Assembly: GCF_000340215.1 (NCBI RefSeq)
Contig: NW_006921533.1
Coordinates: 1,037,161 to 1,101,160 of the forward strand
Origin: Pseudocercospora fijiensis CIRAD86
Taxonomy: Eukaryota; Ascomycota; Dothideomycetes; Mycosphaerellales; Mycosphaerellaceae
Length of the DNA stretch: 64,000 nucleotides
Direction of reading: 5' to 3'
Every line of letters starts with the position of its first letter. The stretch's first letter is position 1. The notes beneath the pieces were generated by a model. It saw only the letters and a list, made by a program, of their open reading frames with translations. It had not been told where the DNA came from and ran no database searches. Below, piece after piece: positions 27,601 through 39,171 of the stretch. The position numbers and the translations under genes are program-made.

Positions 27601-28050
27601 AATACTAACTAAGCCGACGACGGCTATTAGGAGAATAGTTAAAAGGATAATAGGAGAACCGACGTAGATAATTATAGCTATTTTAGCGACGCCGGAGAAG
27701 ACGCCGACTACTTTACCGACCTATACGACTCTAATCTAAGCTTAGGAGCTTACTTTGCGGGCGTAGGCGATCGCTCGCTATTAGCGTTAAACTCGGTACT
27801 ATAGGCTAAAGCGTCCCTACTAGCGGCGATCTAACTATTTGCCTCTACGAAGTACGCTTATAAGGTCTATAGGCGGCGATTTAAGTTAGGCAACCTTCTA
27901 TACTAGTATATTCGTAAGGAGTATATAGGGGCGACGACGCCTTCTACTATTATCGAACGCGTATCGGCAAACCCGGAAGTAATTTAGTCGAAGGCGCCTC
28001 CGTTAGCTTAGTAAGGTTACGTATTCCGGAATTAGCAATATATAACTTTC
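24700..28050 (+). pseudogene. Gypsy-2 gag region
   Basis: Frame 1 stays coherent from just inside the LTR to the protease. It is rich in Pro, Ser, Arg and Tyr near the start, with a more structured segment near 25,380-25,600 (EELYLDALNGYNFLG, then VKELKAALLTVRDLRYYR). At about 3.3 kb it is long for a gag. I saw no CCHC zinc knuckle. It continues into pol in the same frame, so gag and pol were probably one polyprotein. RIP stops interrupt it throughout. Confidence 0.6.
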
Positions 28051-28450
28051 CCCCTTCGGTTATTACTATCTGGTGCATCTATATAGGTCTGCCTAGATAC
28101 CGGCTATACGCTTACTATTATAGAAAAAGACTTCGTTTTAAGCTATCGCCCGGACGTAGAGGTACGTAAGCTACGCGAACTAATCGAAATCGGCGGTATC
28201 GCCGGCGCGTATCGCTCCGGGGAATACGTCGTATTAGATATGTTTGTCCTGGTAGCGAAGACGGACGGTATAGTCTCCCTAGTGCGAATAACTCGTAAGG
28301 TTTACCTAGTTCCTAAACTAAAGGCAAAAATCCTAGTCGGTATAGATACGATTGCTCTAGAGGGAATAAAGATCGATGTTCCCGTACGGACGGTTACTAT
28401 AGCTAGTTAGGACAACGCCCGCTTTAAAGTAGCCGTTAAGCGCAAGAAAG
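28050..28450 (+). pseudogene. Gypsy-2 aspartic protease domain
   Basis: Frame 1 shows the retropepsin active site LDTGYT at about 28,093, followed by LTIIEKDFVLSYRPDVEV, a VYLVPKLKAKILVGIDTIA stretch and EGIKIDVPVRTVTIAS. This is the usual layout of a retrotransposon protease that processes the Gag-Pol polyprotein. The catalytic Asp-Thr-Gly is intact even though neighbouring codons are mutated. Confidence 0.82.
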
Positions 28451-29199
28451 GGAAGTCGGTTTAGCGCCTCGTAAGGCTAGCGGAGGATGTAATATTAGCG
28501 CCGCGTATAGTCGCCCTCGCGCTAGTTAAGTACGGCGGTAACCTCCCTAAGGGCCGGGATTTTATTCTTAACGCCGGTTTCTTAGTCTAGCTAACTAGCA
28601 ATATATAGGGATTGTCGTTATAAGCTCCGCCTTTAGTAACGGCGTATAATTAGGTCGTAGACGCTAATTTTTCTTATATATACATTCGTAACGATACGAC
28701 TACTCTAGTAACGATTCGAGCTAGACAGCTACTCGGTTCGTTAAGTAATAGGACTATTACTAGGGCCTACTACATCGACGTAGCCGACTACGGACTAGTA
28801 GGATTGAGTCCTAACGCTTTTACGGCTACGCGGGATATGCTAAATACATAGCGGGAACACTAGTACGCGTTAGGCGTAACGATCTATAGTAACGATAACT
28901 AAGCAGACTAAATTGCTATAGTAGTCGAGCGGTACCTAGAGCTCTTTACTAATCGCTAGACAGTCGTTAATATTCCCGAGCACGATTATATGCCTATCCT
29001 AACCGTGCTAAATTACCTAGATCTGTTGCCGCCCCCCCGTATAATTAACCTAGGTAAGAGGGATCGTAAAGTAGTAGACAAGATGTATAACGACCTATAC
29101 CGCTAGGGGAAGATATAGTATACAACCGAGCCTACGCCCTTCGGCTTCCTAGTATTTATCGTATAGAAGCGCGTTACTAACGGTAAAGGTAGTATAATT

Positions 29200-30850
29200 A
29201 ATAAGCCCCGGGCGGTAGTCGATATACGCGCCTTAAATAAGGTAACGATTCCCGATAGCTATTAGATACCGCTCTAGGCGGACCTCTTTGTATAGTTAGT
29301 AGGGTACTAGTATATTAGCACTATAGACTGCCTAACCTTCTTCTACTAATAGGGCGTAAAGCCAGAGAATCGTTACAAATTGACGATTAATACTTATCGT
29401 AGCTAGGAATAGTACAAGGTCGCTATTATAGGATATTCGAATAGTATCTAATTCGTATAGCGGAAGCTAGATTAGATCCTTCGCGACTATCGTAGCTTTG
29501 CGTAGGCTTATATCGACGATATCGTAGTGTTTTCGAAGACGTTACCTAAGCATCTCGATTATCTAGAAGCGGTCTTCTAGAGATTAGACGCTATAAGGAT
29601 TAGCATTAGTCCGAAGAAGACTTTCTTAGGCTTCCCCTCTGCGACCCTTTTAGGTTAGCACGTTAGCGGCCTCGGTCTAGCTACGAGTAAAGAGAAAATC
29701 GCAGCGATTACCTTACTTTAGTTCCCGGAGAACGTATAGAAGCTAGAGTATTATCTCGGTCTAACTAATTAGTTGCAGTAATATATCCTATACTATATAC
29801 AAATAGCAGCGCCTCTATAGGCGGAGAAGATACGCTTATTAAAAGGGGCGCTAGTTACTAGCAATAGTCGTCGCTAGTACGTCGCTATTACGACGCTAGG
29901 TAAGAACGATTAGTACCGCGACGAGCTAGTAAAAGCGTTTCGCTTATTATAATCGATGTTCTACGAGCCCTCCTTCCTATACTATTTCGACCCTAACCGT
30001 CGCTTATATACTAATATAGATTCCTCTAAAGAGTTTAGCTATAGCGTAGTGCTCTACTATATCGATAGGGACCTAGACCCTATTCTATCTAAGGGAAAGG
30101 CGCAGTTGTTTCCTTATTACAAGGTTTAGCCTATTTTGTTCTTAAGCCGAGGCCTAACTTAGGCGGAGATACGATATTAGCCGATAGAGCTCGAATACTC
30201 GGGAATCGTATAGATAGTAAAGAAGGTAGGCTATTTAATATATGCTTTATCGAGGCCGACGACTATCTTTATAGACTACTATACCGCGGTCGGTCTTACT
30301 AACTCGGTGTCGATAACTACGACTACCGATATAGGCAAGTAGAACCTAAAGTTAGTAAGGGTATCGATGTTCCTTTCCTAATATCGAGTTAATATAGTTT
30401 ACCGCCCTAGGCGGATATACCTAGTTCTAGACGCCCTTAGTCGACTTCTAGGGGATATAGAGTCGCCTAAGTTAACGCCGGACGAGGAGAACTTAGACCC
30501 GCTCTCTTACTATACCGACGTAACGCCCTCTTCGGCCGATCTAGAGGAAGTAGCCTACTTCTATACGATGTTAGTAGAGCTAGATCCGGATTTCCGACGT
30601 CGGTTAAACCGAGCGTATAATAACGACGAATATTAGTCTAGGGTTTTGTAACTAGTTCGATAAGCGTAGGCGCGGAATACTTTAGAGCGTCTCTATTCGG
30701 AGGGAGCTAATATGCTATCGGTAACGAAAACGCTAGTTCGATATAAGGGTAGCAAAAACCCGGACCTATTCGTAGGTAATAAGTTTAATAGTCCGCTAGG
30801 TATTCGATTCTTCGAGAGGGACGGCCTCTTATATTTCTATAACTAATCTT
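29200..30850 (+). pseudogene. Gypsy-2 reverse transcriptase and RNase H
   Basis: Frame 1 contains a TIDCLTFFY motif near 29,325, the catalytic YIDDIVVFSK at 29,509 (intact, unlike Gypsy-1), KKTFLGFP near 29,615, and a connection/RNase H region to about 30,850. These enzymes make double-stranded DNA from the element RNA. Former Trp and Gln codons are TAG or TAA throughout. Confidence 0.85.
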
Positions 30851-30879
30851 TAGGGCGCGAGCGGCTCTATATCCCTCGA

Positions 30880-32340
30880 GCCTTAATAGGCGAGATCTTC
30901 GAGTAGGCTTACGATAACCGTTACTACTAAGGCTTTTAGCGCGTCTTCGACCGCATTTAAGCTTCCTTCTTTATATATCGACTCGCTCGCTACCTTCGCC
31001 TCTATTTAGATTATTATTACTAGTGTCTCCTTTTACGTACCCTTTAATACGCTCCTTACGGCGAACTTTACCCGATCTAGAATACGGAGGGCCTATACTA
31101 TACTATAACGATAGATCTCGTAACCGCCCTACCGGTTACGACCGATAGATTTAATATACTATATACGATTACTTATAAGACGTCTAAGCGGGTAGCAGTC
31201 GTCCTAGGTAAAGAGGACTAGAAGGCCTACGACTAGGGCATCGCTCTAATCGATAGGCTTTGCTTAATAGATATAAGTATACCGGTAGTGCTTATCGCTA
31301 ATCGTAATCCTCGCTAGCTAAGCGACTTCTTTAAGGGCGTTTTCTCGCGCCTACGTACGAAACTAGCTACGTCTACGGCCTACTACCCTTAAACCGATAG
31401 TTAATCCGAGCGAACTAACTAAACGGTCGAGACGGCAATTCGTTACTAGTTAGCGGATTATCCTAGCGAGGATTAGACGACGTTTATCCTATAGCTATAG
31501 GCTACGCTTAACAACTCCTATAATACGACTACCGGTTAGTCGCCGAACGAGGTTGCTACGGGCGTAAAGACGAATCTCGACTCGCTCGATATACTATACG
31601 ACTATCCGTATAATAGGGCGGTAGAGCGTAGTCGTATCTAGAAGGAAGTCTAGGACGCGATTGCTTAGGCGAACGTAAAAATAAAAGAACGGTATAATAG
31701 CAAGCATAAGCCCCTATTCCTTAAGCTAGGCGACCGTATTATGCTTCGCCTATACTGTAGTTACGAAGTGCTAGGTTAGTCGTATAAGTTTAGCTACTGT
31801 TTTAAAGGGCCTTTTACGGTTCTCGAGAAAGTCGGACGACTAGCCTACTGTCTCGAGTTGCCGCTATTAATACGTATCTATCCGGTAATATCGGTTTCGC
31901 AGTTAGAAAAAGCTCTTAAAGACCTAGATCCTTTCGAGAGAACGGTTAATTACGAGCCCCTACCCGTTATAGCTAAGGACAGTCTAGGTTCTAGCGACGA
32001 GGGCGATTCTTACGAAATCGAGCGCTTTCTCGGGCGACGGACCGTCGTCCGAAGAGGCTAGCCTATTCTCTAATACCTAGTAAAGTAGAAGGGCTATAGG
32101 AGCGCCTATAATATATAGTATAATATCGACGACTTAACGGGCGCGGACGATCTGCGTAAAATCTACGATAATATATACCCTCTAGAGGAGGCACCGCTAT
32201 CCCGTACCCTCCGTAGGGTAGTAAAGCGGACGAGAGCTCGCTAGCCTTTTTTAGAGGTTGCTAGCTCCGCCGATAAAGGCGAGGCCGGGCAATCCCTCGC
32301 GGTTCGTCGTAAATCGATACGACTCCGCGGCGCGACTCCT
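30880..32340 (+). pseudogene. Gypsy-2 integrase with chromodomain
   Basis: Frame 1 has a degraded HHCC zinc domain (near 30,900-31,080, several His now Tyr) and then the DDE core. DLVTALPVTTD near 31,105 has the first Asp. The second lies in LIANRNPR near 31,300, where the expected Asp has become Asn by RIP-type change. SERTN near 31,407 carries the Glu. A C-terminal chromodomain follows at about 31,990-32,170 (GDSYEIERFLGRR, then YLVK-KGYRSAYNI-YNIDDL with Trp codons now stops). This is the hallmark arrangement of chromoviruses. Confidence 0.85.
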
Positions 32341-32342
32341 CC

Positions 32343-35300
32343 TTCGGAGTCGTAATCCGCCTAGGCGTACCCTTATATCGTTATCGTAACTACGTTACTT
32401 AGGCAACTGTTATATATAGACGCGGGCTATTCCTTATTTAGTATCGATCTTTCCGGTATCCTACGATAAGAGAGCTTTCTATTAATTACCGACGACGAAT
32501 AGAAACGGCCCTTAAGCGCGATAACCGCGTCCGTCGCGGAGAACGTAAAGTAGTAGCTTTTTAGTAAAAATTTCTATAGTACCGATTACGATATAAGCGC
32601 CTAAACGTTATATTATTCGAGGCGGATTTATAACGCGCGTCTCGCCTATACCGTAAGGCCGATACGTTCGACCTCCTCTAAGGAACGATAGCTAAGGAAT
32701 ATCGTAGGGGCGAGGATCGAGACCCTTAGGATACCGCGATAGGGAATAGTAAGATTAACGCTCCTCGCGGGGAATCGCTACTATTAGACGGTCTAGGATC
32801 GGCCGGACAGTCCTTATTTATTACCGGCTTAACGCCTATGCCTAAGCTAGAGAGTAAGGCAAGTAATAAGGGTATAGTATAGGGTACTACGGTCGGGAAT
32901 TATACGGCCGCGCCTAAGCTAGAGGACCTAACGGATAAGGCGGACGTAGTATTAGACACTAAGGTCGAGAGTCGTACGGCCGCGCTAGAGCTAGAGAGTA
33001 TAACGGATAAGGAAGATATAGTATTAGACGAAACGGTCGAGAATCGTATAGCCGCGCCGGGGCCTAAGGACGTAACGAGTAGGGAGGATATAGCCTCGGA
33101 TACCCTGATCGAGATTCCTACGATCGCGGCTAAGGCTAAGGATATAATAAGTAGAGAGGAGGCAGACGTAGACCCTTCGATCAAGGTTCCTACGCTCGCG
33201 GCTAAGCTTAAGAATATAGTAAACGGAAAGGATATAGCGCCTAGCGCTACGGTCGAGATACGTACGGCTACGCCTAAGCTAGAGGATATAGAAAACTCGA
33301 TAAAGGATTCGGTAGGTAAAGAAGATACAATAGCGGATTAGATCGGCGAGTATCGTAGAGAGATAGATAACGCCGCGCTTAACCCGCAATAACCGCGGCT
33401 AGGGGAAAACGGTACTAACCTAACGTAGACGCTAGAAGGATTTATAATTCTCGCTATAGTAGAAGGCAATATCCGATAGATCTTTCGTAGGGCGCTATAG
33501 CTTATTTCTACCGACGGTAGCTTAAGCACTAGCGAGGTTTAGACGGTATTAAGCTATACCGCCGAGGATAGGTATATACGGCCTTTCCTAATATTTACCG
33601 AGGACGGATCCGATATAGAGCTATACTACGTATTAACGGACGCCGGCCGGCAACTATTGCAACGATACGTACCGTTGTTCCTAGGTCGTAGTCGTATTAA
33701 CGAAACGCTAATAGTAAGCTTAGTACCGTTACCCCCGGCTAATAAGGCAGACGCGTCCGATTAGGAATCGCTCGATATTATAGCTCGGCTATAATCGTAG
33801 GGAACGCCGGGTAGTAAGTTTAGTACGGCGTAGCGTTAGACTATCGCTAACCTGTCGATAGTGCTTCCGAATCTAGACTATCCGCTCTCCGATATTAGAC
33901 GGTTTTTATTTCTAAAATATTGCGTACCGGCGGTTATCGCGGCGGTTAACCTAGACTACGTTTTCGATAGTAAGTCGTTTATATAGGCGGTTATAGCGCT
34001 TACTACGAAGAAGAAATAGTTAACGGAATTAGCGAAGGTATTGTTAGGCAAGGGCCGATAGACAGGTCGGGCACTCTATAAGGCTATAGCCGACTATTTT
34101 ATTAACAACGGCGACCCGCCGCCGTACTATTTAGGTAAATAGGAGTTTATTTAGAAGGACAAAGCGTTAGAGGTTAGGATTCCGGAGGCCGAGAAGCTAT
34201 AGGACGCTATACCTAGCTTCTTTACCCTCTACCGTAACGCTACGGCCTACGCGTCTAGTAGCCCGGTTAACGGTGTAGTAAGCGGCCCGACTAATCCCGT
34301 CGGCGCGCAGCCTCTTTATACGCCTTTAGCTTTAGAATCGGTACTACCCTTAATAATACCCGCAAACCGACCGGCTTCGCTAAAATTGCTATCTTTACTA
34401 GCGTATACCCTTCCTAATTTACCGCTATTATAGGTACTAGCCTCCCTAACGTAGGCGCCGAGTAACGGCTCGCTATAAGCGCCCGTACTAGCTCCCCCTA
34501 AGCTACTTACTACTCCGATCGAGTCGGTATACGAAGAATACCTAGACCCTTCCCCTAAAGAACTTAAGTTCGAGCGATAGCGGCTCCGAGGGTAGCGCTC
34601 GCGCTAGACTTTAATTAATAAGCGTCTTCTTCGTACTAACGAGACACTCGAATAAGCGGCAATCCGGTAGTACGTAGAATACGAGGACTATAATAAGAAA
34701 GTCGATATACTAATCGCCGCCGATCCTATAGAGCGTAATAAGGCTAAAGATATACGCTTTATCTAGGCCGCGAAACTCGTACGTAACGTATATACTAAGG
34801 ACGTAGACGGTCGACTACCTAACCTCTTTCGCCTACGCCTACGTAAGCGACTCGTCGAACACTATCTAGTAAGGCTTTAGCATTACCTATACTATCTATA
34901 CCTTACCGCGGGCGATCGGCGCTTCTAGATTCTACGCGAATTGCATTAGTATATAGGTAAGCTAGTTACCGATTTTGAAAGCCTACTCTTTACGTAACTA
35001 TACTCCTTCTGAATCGTAAACGACGATTACGTCCGTAAATACTCTATCTTTAGGACCGACCTCTACTCGGACGGTTACGATACGTAGTAGGAGATTTACG
35101 CGATATGCTTTAGCGAGTACGTAGCGCTTATAACTACGGGCGAATTAAAGGAGCTCCCTAACCTAGCTAACCTCGATACGAATTTTCTACTAACTATTAC
35201 TTTCTACTACGCGAAGTTATAGTACCGACTCCTAGTAAACATTACCCGCTTACGCGAGAACTTCCTTAGCTTAAGCACCTATACCGGCGACCTACGATTC

Positions 35301-37545
35301 TAGCTAGTACTGTCTCTAATCTGTAATAGAGCCGTCGGTCTTATAGTACGCGCTATCTTACACTTCCTATAGACGGTCGACCTCGTATAAGAGTAGTTCT
35401 ACCGCTTCGTCTCGAAGAAATATTAGGATAGTATTATAGTAGGCGGTTACCTAGTCCTATATAAGCGTAGCGAGAACAGTAAGGATATATCCTACCGCGA
35501 CTACGGTAAGGAATACTAGAAGATAGGTAAGCGACCTATTAGCGAATACGTCGGAGCGACGAAGTATTACGAGATCGACCTAACTACCTACGGCGAAGTC
35601 TAGTTCTTATAGATAGTAGCTACCGGACGACTCTCTATAGTGCGCCTGCCTCTACTAGACTCCTAGCTTAAGGATTACACCGTTTAGCTGCTACTAATCG
35701 GCATAGAGCTTAGTGCCTAGTCGGCTATATAGCTCTATAAGTAGTACGAGTCCTCCCTTAACTCTAGTAGCCTGCCCTACCTACATCGTCGCAACCTAGG
35801 TCGCCTAGCTATTACCTAGGACGTCGTCGCTTATACCTAGCGGTATATTACGGTCCGCAACGTATATACGCTTCGCAGCGAGGGCTACACATCCGCCCTC
35901 TATACTAATAAGGCGCTTACGGACACTAAGGCTACTAATACGTCGCGTACGGAATAGTACGCTTAGCTTACTAGTAGCGGTCGCTACTAGAACGGTACCT
36001 ATACCGCTAATAAGGGCAAAGGTATACCTCTACTACTCCTTAACCGTTAGTGCCTAGTAGACTTTAGCCTAGTCTACTAGCTAACGTAGATCGATCCGGT
36101 ATACGCCTTATCTACCTTTATCGCCTATATCTAGACGCTTAAGGATAGCGCTATCCCTAATAGATTGCAGCCCGCGCTAACGCTATAGTTCTACAATTTG
36201 CCGCGTATAGCCGCTACCGATCTAGTCTTCGATCCTTTAAGCGTCTAGGAGCGTATTATATAGGGCAATACTATTTTCAAGTACGATAAGATAGTAATAA
36301 ATAAGAATTACTAGTAGTATAATATCGACTATACTTAGGATCCTATAGGCGCATTCCTAGTGCCGTTACCCGACTACTCGCTAGACGAGACTAACCTTAC
36401 CGACGCGTACCTATTCGGCAAAATCATCCCTCTAGAGCTCGCGACTCGGGCTAAGCCGGTTGCCCCGCTAACTAAGGCGATCTAGCTAAATTCCTCGCGC
36501 GCATTACTATCGACTAAGTTAAATACTCGCTAGAAGCTAACCGCTAGCCCGTTCTTAGCGCCTCGCCTACCGTCGAAGATGCCGCTACTATCTAACCTAT
36601 TCTCTACGCCTACGAAGGCTCTAGTTGCGGCTTAGCTACTACCGCCTAACAACACGGTTGCGTAGCTATAGTATAAGCTCCTATCGCTTCCGATACGCTT
36701 ACTACCTCTGCCTGCCCTATAAGAAAATACTATAGGCGTATACGGACAGTACTAATACAATACGACAGCAATTAGTATATGTACGCTTAACTTATAAGCG
36801 CTCTACTATATACGCTAGTCCGAGTTAGTAGCAACTAAGGTGCACTAGCTTTAGCAGATACTAGCTAAGGTATAGATCCGCGAAGCTACTAAGCGCTAGA
36901 TAGCCTAGTAGTATCGTCTTTCCGCTACGGTCTTAAAGGAGTCCCTTACGCTATCGCTAACCTATCTCTACTACGATTTCTTACGCGTCGCGCCGCAATA
37001 GGCAATCCCTATACTATACTTAATTAACGAGGACGCTTTTAAGCTGCTCGGCGGCGTATAAGGCAATGCTACTAAAGATAAGATCGCGAAGCTTAACGCA
37101 TAGATAGCCGACTACTTTAAGCTATACGGTGCTATACGCGATGCCGATACGCTACTATTACTAGGTGCCGACTTCCCTAATATCCTTATCGATTAGTTAG
37201 ATCGCGCTACTACTATAGCGGACGTAGTTAATACCTCGCTGTCCGATAATAAGACTATAAAGACCGTCGCGCCTTAGCTGTAGCTAAAGGCGGTTTAGAC
37301 TATACTAACTAGCTTACGCGACGCCCTTCGTAACCGTCGCAACAAGCAAGTATAAAACCGACGCAGTTATTACTAGAGAGACACGATTCTGCACCTAGTA
37401 TTACCGTTCTAGTATACTGTTTAGGCTTAGCCTTTATACGACGCTATTACGCTCTTTTGCCTTAAACCTTCCTATAGTGCGGCCTGCTAAGGACCTTTGT
37501 TTTAGGACACTATAGACAGTGCCGACCTTTTTTATAGAGGGGGAG
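32343..37545 (+). pseudogene. Gypsy-2 third ORF, very long, unknown function
   Basis: From just past the chromodomain, frame 3 (-1 relative to pol) stays coherent for about 5.2 kb (roughly 1,730 codons) to the polypurine tract. Nearly all stops are TAG/TAA; one TGA lies at 35,010. Order: an N-terminal basic part, five 24-residue repeats (32,907-33,266), a long segment with TAEDRYIRPFLIFTEDGSDI (33,560), a Pro-rich linker (34,250-34,520), a basic helix-rich part (34,560-35,000), and a large C-terminal part (35,040-37,300) with YHYEI-like and DYFKLYGAIRD segments. Part of it resembles the Gypsy-1 third ORF, so the gene is shared by two diverged elements. I recognise no enzyme motif and no signal peptide. 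Confidence 0.7.
32907..33338 (+). repeat. 72-bp tandem repeat (24 residues), 5 plus a partial copy
   Basis: Units begin at 32,907, 32,979, 33,051, 33,123 and 33,195, with a diverged sixth from 33,267. All keep the frame of the third ORF. Each encodes a variant of (A)APKLEDLTDKADVVLDTKVE: an Ala-Ala/Pro-Lys start, an acidic middle and a Val-Glu-x-Arg end. Confidence 0.9.
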
Positions 37546-37547
37546 GC
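37535..37547 (+). promoter_or_regulatory. Gypsy-2 polypurine tract
   Basis: AGAGGGGGAGGC directly precedes the 3' LTR and resembles the tract of Gypsy-1. Confidence 0.8.
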
Positions 37548-37740
37548 TATTACGATATAATACTATTATATGTACGATAGTAGGTAGCGGTTACTATCGA
37601 CCGCTACGGTCGCTATTGCTACTAATAGTAAGACTATTATATAGATAGCTTGCCTCGCGGCACCTTAGAGAATGTATTAACTTTTGCACCGTATAACCGT
37701 TACGATACCTTCGTACTATAACCGTATGCCTAGCAACTTG
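37548..37740 (+). repeat. Gypsy-2 3' LTR, 193 bp
   Basis: It matches the left LTR over 193 bp, including the GACCGCTACGGTCGCTATTG region, with scattered transition differences. It is followed by one base and then CCTTA. Confidence 0.87.
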
Positions 37741-37741
37741 T

Positions 37742-37746
37742 CCTTA
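37742..37746. repeat. Target-site duplication, right (CCTTA)
   Basis: This is the second copy of the 5-bp flank. Removing Gypsy-2 with one CCTTA rejoins the Gypsy-B frame across ...AAKVTKVL... Confidence 0.75.
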
Positions 37747-39170
37747 GCCGCTTAGTAAACAGGGGTCTATTCGAACTTAGCATCCTTCTTAAGCAAGGCG
37801 TATAAGGGCTTATATACTAATACAAAGTTCTCGACCTAGATACGGAAGTAGGAGACTACTCTAAGCTAGGTTCGGACATCCTTCTAATAGGTAGGATCCG
37901 GCTAGGATACTATCTTTAGGACCCGTGTATTATTAGGATAGCGGCCGTTTTTATCGGTTATAAACCCGACAATGTTTATTCGTTTATATAGGAGCTAAAG
38001 CTTCTCCCTATACACCGTTAGATTAGCTCGCTCTAGGTCGTAGAGGACGCTATCGAGGTTCTAGATATATTCGAGAAAGAACCTACGGATGCTAGGCTCT
38101 ACTTCTTTATTATTATACCTAGTTTTAGGGCCCTTAATACCGATGTCGTCTAGGAAAGGCATCGCTATATAGGAGATATAGGCCGCGAGGACTTAGTTTA
38201 TAATACGAACGAACTAGGCTACGGAGTTAGTTGCCCCTTAGGGAAGGGTGGTTTGTTTGTATAGCCTAAGAGGTATCTCGAAACTAGTAAGGTCGCGGCT
38301 ATTAGGGTAAAGAGGAATCTAGTCGTAGCCCGAGAAAACGTTAACTAGTAAGGCTATAACACAGTTAGCAAAGGCTTCCGAGAACCTATTAGTCTCCGGA
38401 GGCAGGTTAGCATCTCTAATCGTAACTACGTTAAACTTTTATATAGCGTTAATTAGACGGTACTTCTTTAGTTCCCTAGGAGCTGTCTTCTTTTGAACTA
38501 GGAAGTATAGATTGCGATACGAGGTATAGGAAGGCTCTAGTATGCCGGCCTTTACGCACTGCCGTATTATATCCTTAACTACACCTCGTAGGCTTAGGTT
38601 TAGCTTGAAACCTAGATAGGCCTAAGGCTTATATTCGATTGTTCGGATCTTCTACGGAGGGGTAACCTCCGGGTTAATCCTACCTAGGTAAGTAAAATCA
38701 TATACTAATACGGCTTCGCGATTATATAGAAGCTTATATAGCAGGTTAAGTTCAAAATCCGAAAGCTCTATACTAGGTTTGATTTTCGCAAGCCTCTCCG
38801 GTATTAGCCTTAAACCCCTAGGAATAGTAGAGAACTTCTTAGTAATATATCTCTAATCGTACGGACTATTCCTAGGTAGCAATATTGCTTCCCAATTAAG
38901 ACACTTTTGTCGCTAGTTAGGATTCCCGCTAGGATTAGACCTATCGGTAATGTGTACGCTGCCTTTTATAGGCTTAATCTTATCGGCTACCCTTTTATAT
39001 AGAGTATATATACTAATCGATTGTCGAACCCGAGCTCTCTCTCTTTGTCGCTAGGCCTAGAGATTAGCGTAACAAAACAGCGCGTAAACTTCTTTAGAAG
39101 TCTCCTTAAGTCGATAGGTATATAGCTAGTAGTCCTAATTTATAACGCCAGCGAAAACGTTAGATTCGTA
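37747..39170 (-). pseudogene. Gypsy-B reverse transcriptase
   Basis: The minus-strand frame has a segment leading to RT (DFTYLGRINPEVTPP), then GVVKDIIRQCVKAGILEPS, RNLYFLVQKKTAPRELKKYR, and the catalytic box in AMPFLDDIGIKGP at 38,141-38,164 (plus-strand coordinates). It runs on to LYALLKKDAKFE and stops at the Gypsy-2 insertion. The FLDDI box differs from the YIDD of the chromoviruses here, so this is another Gypsy lineage. Confidence 0.85.
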
Positions 39171-39171
39171 A

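Larger units (their letters stand above)
24482..37740 (+). mobile_element. Gypsy-2: complete 13.26-kb chromovirus with third ORF
   Basis: It has two 193-bp LTRs, one gag-protease-RT-RNase H-integrase-chromodomain frame (frame 1, about 24,700-32,340), a third very long frame (frame 3, about 32,343-37,545), a polypurine tract, and CCTTA flanks. It is nested in Gypsy-B on the opposite strand. At 13 kb it is more than twice the usual 5-7 kb of fungal Gypsy elements, mostly because of a long gag and the extra ORF. It is heavily RIP-mutated but structurally whole. Confidence 0.88.

Noticed and set aside
32900..33184. Minus-strand Ser/Ala/Leu-rich frame
   Set aside because: It is the antisense of the 24-residue repeats of the Gypsy-2 third ORF.
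24482..37740. An envelope gene making Gypsy-2 an errantivirus-like element
   Set aside because: The third ORF shows no signal peptide, no fusion-peptide or transmembrane pattern, and is far longer than known env genes.
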